In this document: positions 6,934 to 13,843 of the stretch, in pieces
How positions within the stretch are numbered: position 1 is the first letter of the stretch
Layout of the letters: each line of letters opens with the position of its first letter
Assembly: GCA_902797705.1 (NCBI GenBank)
Contig: CADBTX010000153.1
Location: 1-13,843 of the forward strand
Reading direction: 5' to 3'
From: an uncultured Lachnospiraceae bacterium
Lineage (GTDB): Bacteria > Bacillota > Clostridia > Lachnospirales > Lachnospiraceae
Length of the DNA: 13,843 nt
Translations under genes and position numbers: made by a program
Notes under the pieces: generated by a model
What the model was told of the DNA's origin: nothing
Databases searched by the model: none
What the model saw: the letters and a program-made list of their open reading frames with translations, nothing else

Positions 6934-8271
6934 ATGGGTTTTTTTAAGAAATGTCCGTTTTTGTTCATGTTAGTGGTAATAAGCGCAGGGCTGTTTATTT
7001 ACGGCCTGCTTCTTTCTGCCCGTGTGATCAAGGCTTCAAATACGGTTAATTTAAATTCCGATTATGAGACCTTCGGGGTGGCGACCGCCATGCAGGATAT
7101 CAAGGCCAGGCTATCAAATTTTGTGGAAGGTATAAACGAAAGGGATTATTCCGTAGATTACATGCCCACCGAGTATGTGCCCGATGAGGACATCGTGAAT
7201 ACCTTCGGAGTGGAGGCCACCGCGGGAAGTGAGGAAGCGGATACTTCAGAGCCCGAGAAATCGGAGCAGGATGAAAAGGATGCTGCCGCTGCCGCAAAGC
7301 GGGCGGAACGCAGTGAAAAGATGCGTAACGGAGAGGCGGATGAGTTCCTTAAGGAGGCATTTAAGACAAAGCTTGCCGACAATGACCAGTCCACTCCCGG
7401 AGATTCCTATGACGGCTTCTATCCTGTGGGGGACGGCTATTTTACCGGCGGCGACACGGTGATCATAGGGGATTCAAGACAGCAGGGCTTCGGCATGTAT
7501 TCCGGACTCGAGGGGATCGTTTCCTATGCCCAGAAGAGCTACGGGGTACATCAGGTATTTACAAAGAGGTGGATAGATTCCCCTTACGGGAAACTCACTC
7601 TTGAGGAAGCAATGGCCTTAAACCAGGGCAAATTCAGGAAGATCTATATCATGTTCGGTCTGAACGAAATGGGCTGGGCGGATGAGGAGACCTTTGACAA
7701 TGCCTATTACCAGCTGATAGATATGCTGAAATACTATCAGCCCAATGCGGTGATCTACGTGGAAAGCGTTATAAACGTTACCAGGGCAAAGGACCAGGAA
7801 TCCAGTATCTTCAATAATGAAAATATCAATAACAGGAATGCGGCCCTTAAGATCGTGGCGGAAAAGGAGCATGTGGCCTATCTTGACCTGAATTCCGCCC
7901 TTGCGGATGAGGAGGGCTATCTTCCCGACTACTTCACTTCTGACGGCATCCATCTCATGCAGAAGTATATGTATTCCTGGGTGGATTTCTTAAAGGATCA
8001 TGCGGTACTCAGCAGCGGAAGCGATACCCAGTATGTCACCGGCTATACACCCGAAAAGGATGTGTCCGACATTAAGAACGGTGAAAGCACCGATGATGAA
8101 GAGGACGGAGATGACGGTGAAGATGAGAGCGAAGATGAAGCTGAGGATGAGAGCGAAGCCGCAGAGACTGACGACAATAGCGGGGAAGAAAAGAGCAATA
8201 ATATAGAGATGAGTGATATAATCCCTGAAAAGACAGACGGAGACTGGGAAACCGGAGGAGGGATCAATTAA
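6934..8271 (+). CDS. Membrane-anchored SGNH hydrolase-like protein with acidic tail
   Basis: A 445-residue protein with an N-terminal hydrophobic helix (about residues 8-28, after MGFFKK), so the rest is probably extracellular. A variable, charged, Ala-rich stretch follows to about residue 145. The SGNH/GDSL domain covers about 160-350: IIGDSRQQG carries the nucleophile S181, FGLNE carries N244, and SDGIHL carries D337 and H340. These are blocks I, III and V of the family. After residue ~360 comes an unusually acidic tail of about 80 residues, rich in Asp, Glu and Ser. AlgJ/AlgX/PatB-type SGNH proteins complete polymer O-acetylation with an MBOAT partner, and this gene lies 12 nt after one. 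Its 3' end overlaps the convergent degV gene by 4 nt. Acetyl transfer, rather than esterase activity, is inferred from context. Confidence 0.85.
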   Translation: MGFFKKCPFLFMLVVISAGLFIYGLLLSARVIKASNTVNLNSDYETFGVATAMQDIKARLSNFVEGINERDYSVDYMPTEYVPDEDIVNTFGVEATAGSEEADTSEPEKSEQDEKDAAAAAKRAERSEKMRNGEADEFLKEAFKTKLADNDQSTPGDSYDGFYPVGDGYFTGGDTVIIGDSRQQGFGMYSGLEGIVSYAQKSYGVHQVFTKRWIDSPYGKLTLEEAMALNQGKFRKIYIMFGLNEMGWADEETFDNAYYQLIDMLKYYQPNAVIYVESVINVTRAKDQESSIFNNENINNRNAALKIVAEKEHVAYLDLNSALADEEGYLPDYFTSDGIHLMQKYMYSWVDFLKDHAVLSSGSDTQYVTGYTPEKDVSDIKNGESTDDEEDGDDGEDESEDEAEDESEAAETDDNSGEEKSNNIEMSDIIPEKTDGDWETGGGIN

Positions 8272-9158
8272 CTCCTGTAGGGCTCGCCGTCCTTTACAGT
8301 CTTGCAGCAGGCAACGGCCAGGGATCCCGGACCGATATGGCAGGAAATGCTTAAGGGAAGGGCATCTACATAGATATTTGAATTTGGGAAAGCGGCGCGG
8401 ATCTCTTCCGCGAATTCTTCAGCTTCCTCTTTATTCTGGGTATGGGCTACCTCCAGCCAGAGAGAAGGATTCTCGGGGTCATAGCCTCCGAAACGTTTTT
8501 CGATATCATCCGATATGGCTTTCAGCATTATCTTTTTAGCCTGTTTATTTCCGCGGCACTTGGAAAAGGCATCCAGTTTTTCGCCCTGTATCGACAGTAT
8601 GGGCTTTAGATTCAGGATCTTTGCCAGAGCTGCTCCCGCGGGAGTGACACGGCCTCCCTTTTTCAGGTAATCCAGAGTGTCAACGGTAATATAGATGCTG
8701 GACTCGAATTTCACTTCTTCCAGGACCTGCTTTATTTCTTTGGCGCTGTAGCCGTTGGAAGAAAGGTACTTGGCATCATATACCGACTGCCGCTGGGTAA
8801 CGGAGATACGCTGGTTATTCACCACCCAGACCTTGTCACCGTAGCTCGATGCAATGGTGCGGGCAGTCTCGTAAGCACCCGAAAGACCGCTGGACATGGG
8901 AATATGGACTATCTGATCATAGCCCTCCGCAAAAATGCTGTCCCATAAAGCGATGACATCCCCTGCAGCAGGCTGTGAGGTGGTAACATCGGCTCCTTCT
9001 GAAAGGAACCTGTAGAAATCTTCCTGGGAAAGATTGACACAGTCAAGGTATTCCCTCTCATCCACGATAAAGGGCATGGGCAGAACGAAGATTCCCTGCT
9101 CTTTTCCTTCTTCGGGGGTTATTCCGCTGTTTGTATCCGTTACGATTGCGATCTTCAT
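8268..9158 (-). CDS. degV: DegV family fatty-acid-binding protein
   Basis: DegV/FakB proteins bind a fatty acid and present it to the FakA kinase in Firmicutes to make acyl-phosphate for phospholipid synthesis. The 296-residue length is slightly above the common ~280. Visible motifs are MKIAIVTDTNSGI at the start, VTTSQPAAGD (58-67) and IPMSSGLSGAYETA (86-99, with S89/S90 near the lipid carboxylate). VDTLDYLKKGGRV and LKPILSIQGEKL lie further on. No fakA-like partner is in the window. The gene has no recognisable Shine-Dalgarno sequence, but the promoter is very close (see the promoter entry), which suggests a leaderless or nearly leaderless mRNA. It runs opposite to both neighbouring runs, so it is its own transcription unit. 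Confidence 0.95.
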   Translation of the reverse strand: MKIAIVTDTNSGITPEEGKEQGIFVLPMPFIVDEREYLDCVNLSQEDFYRFLSEGADVTTSQPAAGDVIALWDSIFAEGYDQIVHIPMSSGLSGAYETARTIASSYGDKVWVVNNQRISVTQRQSVYDAKYLSSNGYSAKEIKQVLEEVKFESSIYITVDTLDYLKKGGRVTPAGAALAKILNLKPILSIQGEKLDAFSKCRGNKQAKKIMLKAISDDIEKRFGGYDPENPSLWLEVAHTQNKEEAEEFAEEIRAAFPNSNIYVDALPLSISCHIGPGSLAVACCKTVKDGEPYRS

Positions 9159-9166
9159 AATGTAGG

Positions 9167-9195
9167 ACTATAACACAAAAAAACTCCGCAAACAA
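9167..9195 (-). promoter_or_regulatory. degV promoter, very close to the start codon
   Basis: On the minus strand, TTGTTT (9195-9190), a 17-bp spacer and TATAGT (9172-9167), with TG one base before the -10. Only 8 nt (9166-9159) separate the -10 from ATG 9158-9156, so transcription would start at or within a base or two of the ATG. Confidence 0.65.
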
Positions 9196-9215
9196 CGTAG
9201 TAATGCGGACTACGT
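9195..9215. promoter_or_regulatory. Inverted repeat abutting the degV -35
   Basis: ACGTAGT (9195-9201) and ACTACGT (9209-9215) form a perfect 7-bp dyad with a 7-bp spacer. Its inner edge touches the -35 of the degV promoter, where an activator or repressor could bind. No specific regulator can be named. Confidence 0.4.
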
Positions 9216-9245
9216 GACATTGTTTCAATAACCGAAAGAGGGCTG

Positions 9246-9275
9246 TTGGCAATATCGCGGAACCGGATGTATAAT
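9246..9275 (+). promoter_or_regulatory. Promoter of the DPM1-like gene
   Basis: TTGGCA (9246-9251), an 18-bp spacer and TATAAT (9270-9275). The start would be near 9282 and the leader about 50 nt, ending in a strong purine-rich ribosome site (AGGAAGG, 9321-9327). The promoter probably also serves uvrA. Confidence 0.65.
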
Positions 9276-9334
9276 GGACAGGCACTTGTGAAAAATAGGG
9301 GCAGAAGAAAAGGGCCCGGGAGGAAGGAATACTG

Positions 9335-10099
9335 ATGGAAAGATTATCGGTGGTGGTACCCACCTTTAACGAGAAGGGAAATGTGGAGAATCTGGTACAG
9401 CAGGTTGGCGCTGCGCTGGAGGGCATAGATTACGAGATTGTATTTGTGGATGACAGCACGGATGAGACTCCTGAGATACTTGAAAAGCTTTCAAAGGAAA
9501 ATCCCCATGTGAGATATGAGCACAGGGTGGGTGAGACGGGACTCGCGACAGCGGTGATCCGGGGATTCAGGATAGCGGAAGGAAGCATCCTTGCCTGCAT
9601 GGATGCCGATCTGCAGCATCCCCCGAAGATTTTGAGGCCCATGTATGCAGCCGTTCTTTCAGGGGCAGACTTCTGCATTCCTTCAAGGTTCATTCCCGGA
9701 GGCAGTGACGGAGGGCTTAATCTCTACAGGAAGTTTGTTTCCGGTACAGCCAGGTGGATGGGAAAGATCGCCCTGCCCTGCTTAAGAAAGGTGAGTGATC
9801 CCACCAGCGGACTCTTTATGTTCAGAAAGGAATGTATCGAGAAGGCGGATCTTCAGCCTGTGGGATGGAAGATAATGGTGGAAGTCCTTGCCATGAGCGA
9901 ATATGAGACCATAATTGAGATACCCTACTCATTCCAGGACAGGGAGAGCGGTGAGTCCAAGCTTTCCGGTAAGGTCACCATGCAGTACATAGAGCAGCTC
10001 TTTAAGCTTATGAAGAGAGCCACAAAGAGAAGGGGCATTAAGGTCATAAGATGGAGCGAAAAGTATACGGAGAATCAGGTAAAGAAATATCTGGGCTGA
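9335..10099 (+). CDS. DPM1-like family 2 glycosyltransferase (polyprenyl-phosphate sugar synthase)
   Basis: A 254-residue GT2 enzyme resembling dolichol-phosphate mannose synthases, which transfer a sugar from a nucleotide donor to a polyprenyl phosphate at the inner face of the membrane. Visible features are SVVVPTFNE (5-13), [13 protein letters not shown] (37-49), MDADLQHPP (89-97, with the metal-binding DAD at 90-92) and [23 protein letters not shown] and [13 protein letters not shown] near residue 204-214 are the C-terminal signature of this branch. It has no C-terminal membrane domain, so it is a short, soluble or membrane-associated form. The start has a strong purine-rich site 7 nt upstream. 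uvrA follows after 37 nt with no terminator. Sugar and lipid acceptor are not determined; mannose or glucose is a guess. Confidence 0.88.
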   Translation: MERLSVVVPTFNEKGNVENLVQQVGAALEGIDYEIVFVDDSTDETPEILEKLSKENPHVRYEHRVGETGLATAVIRGFRIAEGSILACMDADLQHPPKILRPMYAAVLSGADFCIPSRFIPGGSDGGLNLYRKFVSGTARWMGKIALPCLRKVSDPTSGLFMFRKECIEKADLQPVGWKIMVEVLAMSEYETIIEIPYSFQDRESGESKLSGKVTMQYIEQLFKLMKRATKRRGIKVIRWSEKYTENQVKKYLG

Positions 10100-10136
10100 A
10101 CACAATATATAGTGGCGGAAAAAAATCAGGGAAAAT

Positions 10137-13007
10137 ATGAAAAAGGTTTTCAGTGAGTATATAAAGATACGTGGCGCGAAGGCCCATAATCTTAAAAATC
10201 TAAATATTGATATACCGAGAAATGAAATGGTTGTGCTTACAGGGCTTTCCGGATCCGGAAAGTCCTCTCTTGCCTTTGATACCATCTATGCGGAGGGACA
10301 GAGGAGATACATGGAATCCCTGTCCTCTTATTCCAGGCAGTTCCTGGGACAGATGGAAAAGCCGGAGGTGGAATCCATAGAGGGACTCCCTCCCGCCATT
10401 TCCATAGACCAGAAATCCACCAACAGGAATCCCCGTTCTACCGTAGGCACAGTGACGGAGATCTATGATTATTTCAGGCTTCTCTATGCCAGGGTGGGAA
10501 CCCCCCACTGTCCGAACTGCGGAAAAGTCATTGAGAGACAGACCGTGGATCAGATGGCGGACAGGATAATGGAGCTGCCGGAGAAGACAAAGATCCAGCT
10601 GCTCTCTCCTGTGGTCAGAGGCAGGAAAGGACGGCATGAAAAGGTTTTCGAGAGGGCAAAGAGGAGCGGTTATGTCCGGGTGATGGTGGACGGGAACATG
10701 TATGATCTCTCTGAGGAGATAAAGCTTGATAAAAATATCAAGCACAATATCGAGATCGTTGTTGACCGTCTCGTCATCAAGGAGGGCATAGAGCGGAGAC
10801 TGACGGATTCCATCGAGAACGTGCTATCTCTTTCGGATGGCCTCATGATAGTGGATATACCGGGGAAGGAGCAGATCAATTTCTCGGAGAGCTTTTCCTG
10901 TCCGGACTGCGGTATTAACATCGAGGAGATAGAGCCGAGGAGCTTTTCCTTCAATAATCCCTTCGGTGCCTGCCCCGACTGTCTCGGACTCGGATACCAT
11001 ATGGAATTTGACGAGGATCTGATGATCCCGGATAAAAGCCTCTCCTTTAATGAGGGCTGTGTACAGGCCATGGGATGGGTGTCCAGCAAAGATAACGGCA
11101 GTTTTTCCCATGCTCTTCTTGAGGCTATGGCGGAACACTACGGTTTTTCCCTTGATACTCCCTATGAAGAGCTGCCGGAAAAGGTGAGGCACGCCTTCAT
11201 CTACGGTACCGGAGGGGACGTGATGAAGGTCCATTACAAGGGACAGAGGTCGGAAGGCACCTATGACGTACCTTTTGAGGGGCTCATAAGAAATATGGAG
11301 CAGCGCTACAGAGAGACGTCCTCTGAGATCACAAAGGCCGAGTACGAGAAATGCATGACATTAAGCCCCTGTGACAGCTGTAAGGGGATGAGGCTGAAGG
11401 CCTCTTCACTGGCGGTCACCGTGGGGGACAAAAACATTTTTGAGGTCACAAGCCTTGCGATCCGGGAACTGCTGGAATTCATGGACAACCTTTCGCTTGG
11501 CAGCCATAAGGAACTCATAGGGAAAAGGATAATAAAGGAGATAAGGTCCAGGGTACAGTTCCTTATTGATGTGGGTCTTGATTATCTCACTCTTTCCAGA
11601 GCCACCTCCACCTTATCCGGAGGTGAGGCCCAGAGGATAAGGCTCGCCACCCAGATAGGATCGGGACTGGTGGGAGTGGCCTATATACTGGATGAGCCCA
11701 GTATCGGACTGCATCAGAGAGACAACGGAAAACTCATAGCTTCCCTGAAGAAGCTGAGAGATCTGGGAAACACCCTCATCGTGGTTGAGCATGACGAAGA
11801 GACCATGAGGGAAGCGGATCAGGTGATAGATATCGGACCCGGGGCAGGTATTCACGGAGGAGAGGTGGTGGCCCAGGGCACGGCATCAGAGGTGGAGAAG
11901 GTAAAGGAGTCCGTTACGGGACAGTATCTGTCCGGAGAGCTCCTTATCCCCATTCCGGAAAAGAGGCGTAAACCCACGGGATACCTGAAAGTAGTGGGAG
12001 CCAGGGAAAATAACCTTAAGAATGTGACGGTGGACATCCCCCTCGGAGTCATGACTGCTGTGACGGGAGTGTCCGGCTCAGGAAAGTCATCATTGATAAA
12101 TGAGATCCTGAATAAGAGCCTGAGCAGGAAGCTGAACCGCGCTTTCACCGTGCCGGGCGAACATGACAGGATAGAGGGGATATCACAGCTCGACAAGGTC
12201 ATAGATATCGATCAGTCCCCCATCGGAAGGACGCCGAGAAGCAATCCCGCCACATACACCGGGGTCTTCGACATCATAAGGGATCTCTTTGCGGCCACCA
12301 CGGATGCCAAGGAGAGAGGATACAACAAGGGACGGTTTTCCTTTAACGTAAAGGGGGGACGCTGCGAAGCCTGCAGCGGGGACGGCATAGTAAAGATAGA
12401 GATGCACTTCCTGCCGGATGTGTACGTGCCCTGTGAGGTCTGCAAGGGACAGCGCTACAACCGGGAGACCCTGGACGTAAGGTACAAGGGCAAGAATATA
12501 TACGAAGTCCTGGACATGAACGTTGAGGAGGCGTTGAAGTTTTTTGAAAATGTGGAATCGGTAAGGCGAAAGATACAGACCCTTTATGATGTGGGTCTTG
12601 GCTATCTGAAGCTGGGGCAGCCCTCCACACAGCTGTCCGGAGGCGAGGCACAGAGGGTAAAGCTCTCCACGGAGCTGAGCCGTAAGGGTACGGGAAAGAC
12701 CATCTATCTGCTGGACGAGCCTACGACCGGACTGCATTTCGAGGATGTAAGGAAACTGACCGAGATACTCCGCAGGCTTTCCGACAACGGGAATACGGTG
12801 GTGGTGATAGAACATAATCTGGATGTGATAAAGTGTGCTGACCATATCATCGACATGGGACCGGAAGGCGGAGACGGCGGGGGCATGGTCATTGCTGAGG
12901 GCACTCCGGAAAAGGTGGCTGCTTCAAAGAAGTCTTTCACGGGGCAGTACATAAAGCGTATCCTTGAAAGAGAGAAAAAGAGGAAGAAAACTTCCGGAAA
13001 AAAATAA
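10137..13007 (+). CDS. uvrA: Excinuclease ABC subunit A
   Basis: UvrA is the damage-recognition ATPase of nucleotide excision repair; a dimer loads UvrB at lesions. The 956-residue length is slightly above the usual ~940. Two ABC halves are complete. Walker A motifs are GLSGSGKSS (36-44) and GVSGSGKSS (644-652), LSGGEAQR signatures 493-500 and 833-840, and Walker B ILDEPS (517-522) and LLDEP (858-862). Zinc-finger cysteine pairs are C255/C258 with C279/C282, and C743/C746 with C766/C769; a further CxxC is at 412-415. The C-terminus is a Lys-rich tail. All catalytic residues look intact. The start gives the family-typical [14 protein letters not shown]; the ribosome site (AGGGAAAAT) is moderate. 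It follows the DPM1-like gene closely and ends before a terminator. uvrB is not in the window. Confidence 0.98.
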   Translation: MKKVFSEYIKIRGAKAHNLKNLNIDIPRNEMVVLTGLSGSGKSSLAFDTIYAEGQRRYMESLSSYSRQFLGQMEKPEVESIEGLPPAISIDQKSTNRNPRSTVGTVTEIYDYFRLLYARVGTPHCPNCGKVIERQTVDQMADRIMELPEKTKIQLLSPVVRGRKGRHEKVFERAKRSGYVRVMVDGNMYDLSEEIKLDKNIKHNIEIVVDRLVIKEGIERRLTDSIENVLSLSDGLMIVDIPGKEQINFSESFSCPDCGINIEEIEPRSFSFNNPFGACPDCLGLGYHMEFDEDLMIPDKSLSFNEGCVQAMGWVSSKDNGSFSHALLEAMAEHYGFSLDTPYEELPEKVRHAFIYGTGGDVMKVHYKGQRSEGTYDVPFEGLIRNMEQRYRETSSEITKAEYEKCMTLSPCDSCKGMRLKASSLAVTVGDKNIFEVTSLAIRELLEFMDNLSLGSHKELIGKRIIKEIRSRVQFLIDVGLDYLTLSRATSTLSGGEAQRIRLATQIGSGLVGVAYILDEPSIGLHQRDNGKLIASLKKLRDLGNTLIVVEHDEETMREADQVIDIGPGAGIHGGEVVAQGTASEVEKVKESVTGQYLSGELLIPIPEKRRKPTGYLKVVGARENNLKNVTVDIPLGVMTAVTGVSGSGKSSLINEILNKSLSRKLNRAFTVPGEHDRIEGISQLDKVIDIDQSPIGRTPRSNPATYTGVFDIIRDLFAATTDAKERGYNKGRFSFNVKGGRCEACSGDGIVKIEMHFLPDVYVPCEVCKGQRYNRETLDVRYKGKNIYEVLDMNVEEALKFFENVESVRRKIQTLYDVGLGYLKLGQPSTQLSGGEAQRVKLSTELSRKGTGKTIYLLDEPTTGLHFEDVRKLTEILRRLSDNGNTVVVIEHNLDVIKCADHIIDMGPEGGDGGGMVIAEGTPEKVAASKKSFTGQYIKRILEREKKRKKTSGKK

Positions 13008-13071
13008 AAAAATCCGAAACAGGGGTTAAGTTTATTCCATTGACTGCCGATATACATTCAAAGGAATTGCC

Positions 13072-13129
13072 AAAGTCATGCAGGGATGCATAATATGTGT
13101 TTTTTGCGTGACTTTTTTATTGTTTTTTT
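13072..13129 (+). terminator. Intrinsic terminator after uvrA
   Basis: AAAGTCATGCA (13072-13082) pairs with TGCGTGACTTT (13105-13115), 11 bp with one G-U pair, around a 22-nt loop. The right arm runs into T6 (13113-13118), and a T7 run follows at 13123-13129. The stop codon of uvrA lies 65 nt upstream. The loop is long, so it may be weaker than a compact terminator. Confidence 0.65.
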
Positions 13130-13142
13130 AATCTTTTCCGTA

Positions 13143-13170
13143 TTGTCAATGGACTGTTTTCGGGTATAAT
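13143..13170 (+). promoter_or_regulatory. Promoter of mreB
   Basis: TTGTCA (13143-13148), a 16-bp spacer and a perfect TATAAT (13165-13170). The start would be near 13177, giving a leader of about 30 nt that ends in the ribosome site AAAGGGG. It lies directly downstream of the terminator, so mreB is separately transcribed. Confidence 0.75.
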
Positions 13171-13205
13171 AAATTGGTTAGACATTACTTGAAAGGGGAC
13201 AGAAA

Positions 13206-13843
13206 ATGGTCGCGACAGACATAGGAATAGATCTTGGAACAGCCAGCATACTGGTTTACATAAGAGGAAAAGGAGTGGTCTTAAAAGAGCCCTCCGTTGT
13301 GGCATTCGACCGGGACACAAATAAGATAAAGGCCATAGGCGAAGATGCCAGGCTCATGCTCGGACGTACTCCCGGAAATATAGTGGCAGTAAGGCCTTTG
13401 AGGCAGGGAGTCATCTCGGACTACACGGTTACCGAGAAGATGCTTAAGTACTTTATCCAGAAGGCTGTCGGAAAGAAAACCTTCAGAAAGCCGAGGATAA
13501 GCGTCTGTGTACCGAGCGGCGTTACGGAAGTAGAGCAGAAGGCCGTTGAAGATGCGGCTTATCAGGCTGGAGCAAGGGAAGTTTCCATCATAGAAGAGCC
13601 CATAGCGGCTGCCATCGGGGCTGGGATAGATATTTCAAAGCCCTGCGGAAACATGATAGTGGATATAGGCGGCGGTACTTCGGATATAGCTGTCATCTCG
13701 CTGGGAGGAACGGTGGTATCCACCTCCATAAAGATAGCGGGAGACGATTTTGACGAAGCCATAGTCCGCTACATGAGAAAGAAGCACAAGCTCCTCATAG
13801 GTGAAAGGACCGCTGAGGATCTTAAGATAAAGATCGGGACCGC
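13206..13843 (+). CDS. mreB: Cell-shape actin homologue MreB, N-terminal part (3' end outside window)
   Basis: MreB polymerises on the inner membrane and directs peptidoglycan synthesis in rod-shaped cells. The window ends after 212 codons of an expected ~330-340. The nucleotide-binding motifs are clear: DIGIDLGTAS (5-14, phosphate 1), EEPIAAAIGAG (130-140, connect region) and DIGGGTSD (153-160, phosphate 2). The paralogue Mbl would look similar over this part, so the exact paralogue is not certain. The start has the strong site AAAGGGG and its own promoter. mreC and mreD, usually downstream, would lie outside the window. Confidence 0.93.
   Translation, partial: MVATDIGIDLGTASILVYIRGKGVVLKEPSVVAFDRDTNKIKAIGEDARLMLGRTPGNIVAVRPLRQGVISDYTVTEKMLKYFIQKAVGKKTFRKPRISVCVPSGVTEVEQKAVEDAAYQAGAREVSIIEEPIAAAIGAGIDISKPCGNMIVDIGGGTSDIAVISLGGTVVSTSIKIAGDDFDEAIVRYMRKKHKLLIGERTAEDLKIKIGT

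Noticed and set aside
8255..8275. Possible terminator where the SGNH and degV genes converge
   Set aside because: AGGAG/CTCCT could form only a 5-bp stem with a loop of about 10 nt and no T-run on either strand.
10100..10136. Separate promoter for uvrA in the 37-nt gap (TATATAGT-like sequence)
   Set aside because: No credible -35 lies at the right distance; cotranscription with the upstream gene is simpler.
13040..13068. Second plus-strand promoter starting at TTGACT upstream of the uvrA terminator
   Set aside because: There is no -10-like hexamer at 16-18 bp spacing, and transcription from it would run directly into the terminator.

Overview
The window looks like a chromosomal segment of a low-to-mid GC Firmicute, most likely a Lachnospiraceae-type (Clostridial cluster XIVa) bacterium. 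The evidence is frequent AGG/AGA arginine and ATA isoleucine codons, strong AGGAGG-like ribosome binding sites, TTGACA/TATAAT promoters often with an extended -10, and closely matching versions of holA, a DUF1653 protein, glyA, degV, uvrA and mreB. This placement is inferred from style and gene content, not from a database search. I see no phage, transposase, plasmid, CRISPR, tRNA or rRNA signal.

Layout: (1) 1-663 is the 3' end of a very acidic, Ser/Gly-rich single-pass membrane protein. (2) 664-910 is a gap with two copies of a palindromic C/G-rich repeat, then a possible promoter and a structured leader before holA. (3) 911-3419 is a tight plus-strand run: holA (DNA polymerase III delta), a TTG-started DUF1653 protein and a family 2 glycosyltransferase, with 2-nt spacing and a 4-nt overlap. 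(4) 3412-4089, minus strand, is a PAP2-like membrane phosphatase/transferase converging on and overlapping the glycosyltransferase. (5) 4090-4278 holds two back-to-back divergent promoters. (6) 4279-8271 is a plus-strand run: glyA, an AlgI/DltB-type MBOAT O-acyltransferase and a membrane-anchored SGNH hydrolase-like protein. (7) 8268-9158, minus strand, is a DegV fatty-acid-binding protein whose promoter sits so close to the ATG that the mRNA may be leaderless. (8) 9335-13007 is a plus-strand run: a DPM1-like polyprenyl-phosphate glycosyltransferase and uvrA. (9) 13008-13205 holds a terminator and a strong promoter. (10) 13206 to the end is the 5' part of mreB.

Functionally the window mixes housekeeping genes (replication clamp loader, one-carbon metabolism, nucleotide excision repair, cell shape) with envelope genes: two GT2 glycosyltransferases, a PAP2-like enzyme and an MBOAT/SGNH pair that probably O-acylates a surface polymer. 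The MBOAT/SGNH pair is the clearest small functional module. I did not find a convincing new defence or mobile system. The most useful unusual signals are regulatory: the near-leaderless degV promoter with a dyad at its -35, the holA leader with competing pairings, and the abutting PAP2/glyA promoters.
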